Part shown: positions 7,309-8,294 of the stretch, piece after piece
Numbering within the stretch: the stretch's first letter is position 1
Layout: each line of letters opens with the position of its first letter
Source: Hyphomonas sp. UBA5111
GTDB taxonomy: Bacteria; Pseudomonadota; Alphaproteobacteria; Caulobacterales; Hyphomonadaceae
Reading direction: 5' to 3'
Length of the DNA stretch: 8,294 nt
Assembly: GCA_002414505.1 (NCBI GenBank)
Contig: DHZF01000041.1
Coordinates: 1-8,294, forward strand
Notes under the pieces: model-generated
Told to the model about the DNA's origin: nothing
What the model saw: only the letters and a program-made list of their open reading frames with translations
Database searches by the model: none
Position numbers and translations under genes: made by a program

Positions 7309-7348
7309 AATAATTGCGAATCCGGTTCAGACCCCATACTCAATTATT
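7309..7348. repeat. AT-rich inverted repeat, 8-bp arms
   Basis: AATAATTG at 7309-7316 and CAATTATT at 7341-7348 are perfect reverse complements separated by 24 bases. The arms can be lengthened by three G-T wobble pairs on the outside (7306-7308 with 7349-7351). A tiny GGT-TCAG-ACC hairpin sits in the middle at 7324-7333. No T-run follows, so it is not a typical intrinsic terminator. It could be a paired protein-binding site or an RNA stem near the 3' end of the AI-2E-type transcript. Confidence 0.5.
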
Positions 7349-7375
7349 GGTAATGTAAGTGCTGCTGACGCGCCC

Positions 7376-7406
7376 TTGTAATCGGCATGGCGCTTGCAAA
7401 TTTAAC
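7376..7406 (+). promoter_or_regulatory. Weak candidate promoter before the structured block
   Basis: TTGTAA at 7376-7381 resembles a -35 hexamer and TTTAAC at 7401-7406 matches four of six bases of a -10 hexamer. The 19-base spacer is longer than ideal. If real, transcription would begin near 7412, exactly where the outer stem of the structured block begins. The support is only the sequence match and this placement. Confidence 0.25.
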
Positions 7407-7410
7407 GAGA

Positions 7411-7527
7411 TCAGGCCCTCCGCGTGCGTCCCCCCACCCAGCCTGCGGAATCGGCCTGTAGGGCCCGCCGGACACGTCCCCGTTCGGCGGGTCCGCTTTT
7501 ATCGGACCCCCACTTTTTGGGGCCTGG
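7411..7527 (+). ncRNA. Candidate structured leader RNA or small RNA
   Basis: CAGGCCC at 7412-7418 is the reverse complement of GGGCCTG at 7520-7526 and could close a domain of about 115 bases. Inside it, hairpin A pairs GGGCCCGCCG (7461-7470) with CGGCGGGTCC (7485-7494) and can be extended by three more pairs (7471-7473 with 7482-7484). GCTTTTA follows A. Hairpin B pairs GGGTCCG (7489-7495) with CGGACCC (7503-7509) and shares six bases with A, so the two exclude each other. Hairpin C pairs CCCCA (7508-7512) with TGGGG (7518-7522), and it competes with both B and the outer stem. No known RNA family was recognised, and signal recognition particle RNA is not supported. Either strand could be transcribed, but the T-runs after A and B favour the plus strand. 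Confidence 0.4.
7461..7500 (+). terminator. Possible intrinsic terminator (hairpin A)
   Basis: A GC-rich stem of 10 pairs, extendable to 13, is formed by 7461-7473 and 7482-7494. It is followed by GCTTTT at 7495-7500. The stem is strong but the T-run is only four bases and starts after GC, so termination may be partial. It could end the AI-2E-type transcript or a short leader transcript of the glutamate dehydrogenase gene. Confidence 0.4.
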
Positions 7528-7644
7528 CGCGTTCTTCACAGATGTATCATGACCCCGCGGCACTTCATTTGCCGCTATGAGTTGTGCCCACCTGCCACGC
7601 GGTCTAGATGGGAACATCGTTAAGTTCTTTCGCGAGACACTCAC

Positions 7645-8294
7645 ATGACAGTAAATTCTGCTTCTCCAGAGCCGATGGAGCAGGTTTTTGACCAGATTCA
7701 GCGGGAATCAGGGCACGAAGACCTCACCGGATTGACCGACGGGGACTTAAAATTCCTCGCGCGCCGACACTGGAGCTGGGCAGAGACGGTCGCAGCGGGC
7801 GATCAGGACGTCCGTGTCCTTCTGGATGTCGAGGGGGAGGAGGGCAACTCCCTGTCCCGCACCATCCTTGAGACCGTCAGCCCCGACATGCCGTTCCTCG
7901 TGGATTCTGTGCTCGGCGAATGCGGCGCGCAGGGATTCGAGGTGGCGGCGCTGTTCCACCCGATCATCAAGCTGCAGGATGGCCGCAGCGTGTCGATCAT
8001 TCAGGTCCATTTGCCCATTCTGACACATGAAGAGGCCGTCCGGTTGAAGGCCGGGGTGCGTCAGGCGCTCGCGCACAATGCTGTGGCCGTCGCAGATTTC
8101 GAGCCCATGCGTGCCCGCATGCAGCAGGAGATCGACCGCCTGAAGGGCGTGACCCATCTGAAGAACATGGACCGCGACGAGGCTGTTGCCTTCCTGAAAT
8201 GGCTCTCTCGCGAGCATTTCGTGTTCCTGGGGTGCCGTGAATATGAGTTCGAGACGGATGCGGACGGGCATGTGCTGCCCGAAGAGCCGATCAT
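7645..8294 (+). CDS. NAD-specific glutamate dehydrogenase (large GDH180 type), N-terminal part
   Basis: The gene starts at ATG 7645 and runs off the window, giving 216 complete codons of a protein that is usually about 1,600 residues. It is expected to oxidise glutamate to 2-oxoglutarate and ammonium with NAD, feeding amino-acid carbon into the TCA cycle. The visible part is the N-terminal regulatory region, not the catalytic core. Diagnostic blocks are DMPFLVDSVL at 81-90, the HPIIKL strand at 105-110, DFEPMRARM at 151-159, and FLKWLSREHFVFLGCREYEF at 183-202. The last of these matches the W-L-x-x-x-H-F-x-F-L-G-x-R-E-Y signature of this class. The ribosome binding site is weak (GCGAGA near 7632-7637). 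The counterpart in Caulobacter is named gdhZ and has a second role in cell-division control, but I cannot tell whether that applies here. The unusually long upstream region suggests regulated expression. Confidence 0.92.
   Translation, partial: MTVNSASPEPMEQVFDQIQRESGHEDLTGLTDGDLKFLARRHWSWAETVAAGDQDVRVLLDVEGEEGNSLSRTILETVSPDMPFLVDSVLGECGAQGFEVAALFHPIIKLQDGRSVSIIQVHLPILTHEEAVRLKAGVRQALAHNAVAVADFEPMRARMQQEIDRLKGVTHLKNMDRDEAVAFLKWLSREHFVFLGCREYEFETDADGHVLPEEPI

Larger units (their letters stand above)
7285..7644. other. 360-base non-coding interval upstream of the NAD-glutamate dehydrogenase gene
   Basis: No credible gene is found here on either strand. The first 125 bases are AT-richer than the rest of the window and contain an inverted repeat (7309-7348). 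The middle (7411-7527) is very GC-rich with several nested inverted repeats. The last 115 bases contain a small GCGGCA/TGCCGC hairpin (7557-7562 with 7570-7575) and a possible weak promoter, TTGTGC at 7582-7587 and CTAGAT at 7604-7609 with a 16-base spacer. The interval is much longer than the other gaps in this window, which suggests regulatory content for the downstream gene. Confidence 0.6.

Noticed and set aside
7321..7336. A T-arm-like GGTTCAGACC segment suggesting a tRNA
   Set aside because: No matching acceptor, anticodon or D arms could be built around it.
7388..7400. A sigma-54-like element, TGGCGC followed by TTGCA
   Set aside because: The GG and GC elements are about four bases closer than the fixed spacing that sigma-54 promoters need.
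7411..7527. Identity of the structured block as signal recognition particle RNA or 6S RNA
   Set aside because: The conserved GGAAG...AGCAGCC core of SRP RNA is absent. A 6S-like outline (closing stem, internal loop, terminal hairpin) is only superficial, and I see no conserved 6S sequence.
7359..7580. A 73-codon plus-strand open frame starting with GTG, inside the non-coding interval
   Set aside because: There is no ribosome binding site. The product is rich in Pro, Arg and Cys with no recognisable pattern, and the frame runs through the strong hairpins.
7411..7644. A 77-codon minus-strand open frame starting with GTG, across the same interval
   Set aside because: No convincing ribosome binding site or family similarity was seen. 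The basic composition is what a GC-rich shadow frame gives, and no minus-strand promoter stands out.

Overview
This GC-rich window comes from a proteobacterium and most likely an alphaproteobacterium. The evidence is an unfused petA-petB-petC operon, a large (GDH180-type) NAD-glutamate dehydrogenase, Alpha-style cytochrome b and c1 sequences, and a TTTA-N7-TTAAC element resembling a CtrA box. A stalked or budding lineage (Caulobacterales/Hyphomonadaceae) would fit, but that placement is inference. I see no insertion sequence, phage gene, CRISPR array, tRNA or rRNA, so this is ordinary chromosomal core.

Layout. Bases 1-2551 (+) carry the end of petA (Rieske protein), petB (cytochrome b) and petC (cytochrome c1), which together make the cytochrome bc1 complex. 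A strong intrinsic terminator at 2581-2617 closes the operon. mtnP (2633-3511, +), a methylthioadenosine phosphorylase, follows with its own ribosome binding site. Next is an unrecognised single-pass membrane protein with a long acidic tail (3585-4493, +). It ends 6 bases from the end of a convergent yjgR-type gene, a HerA/FtsK-like ATPase of the DUF853 family (4500-6026, -). Divergent from yjgR across 130 bases is an AI-2E-family (PerM/YdiK/TqsA) membrane protein (6157-7284, +). A 360-base non-coding interval (7285-7644) follows. It holds an AT-rich inverted repeat and a GC-rich block that can fold into a closed structure with mutually exclusive hairpins. The window ends inside the first 216 codons of an NAD-glutamate dehydrogenase gene (7645 onward, +).

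How the genes relate. The three pet genes act together: the complex oxidises quinol, reduces cytochrome c and moves protons across the membrane. The other genes look like independent housekeeping units: methylthioadenosine salvage, a putative DNA-translocating ATPase, a membrane exporter-like protein, and entry of glutamate carbon into the TCA cycle.

The most notable points are two. First, cytochrome b and cytochrome c1 each carry an extra loop on the periplasmic side compared with textbook homologues. Second, the structured interval ahead of the glutamate dehydrogenase gene may be a leader RNA or a small RNA. I found no convincing evidence for a wholly new multi-gene system.
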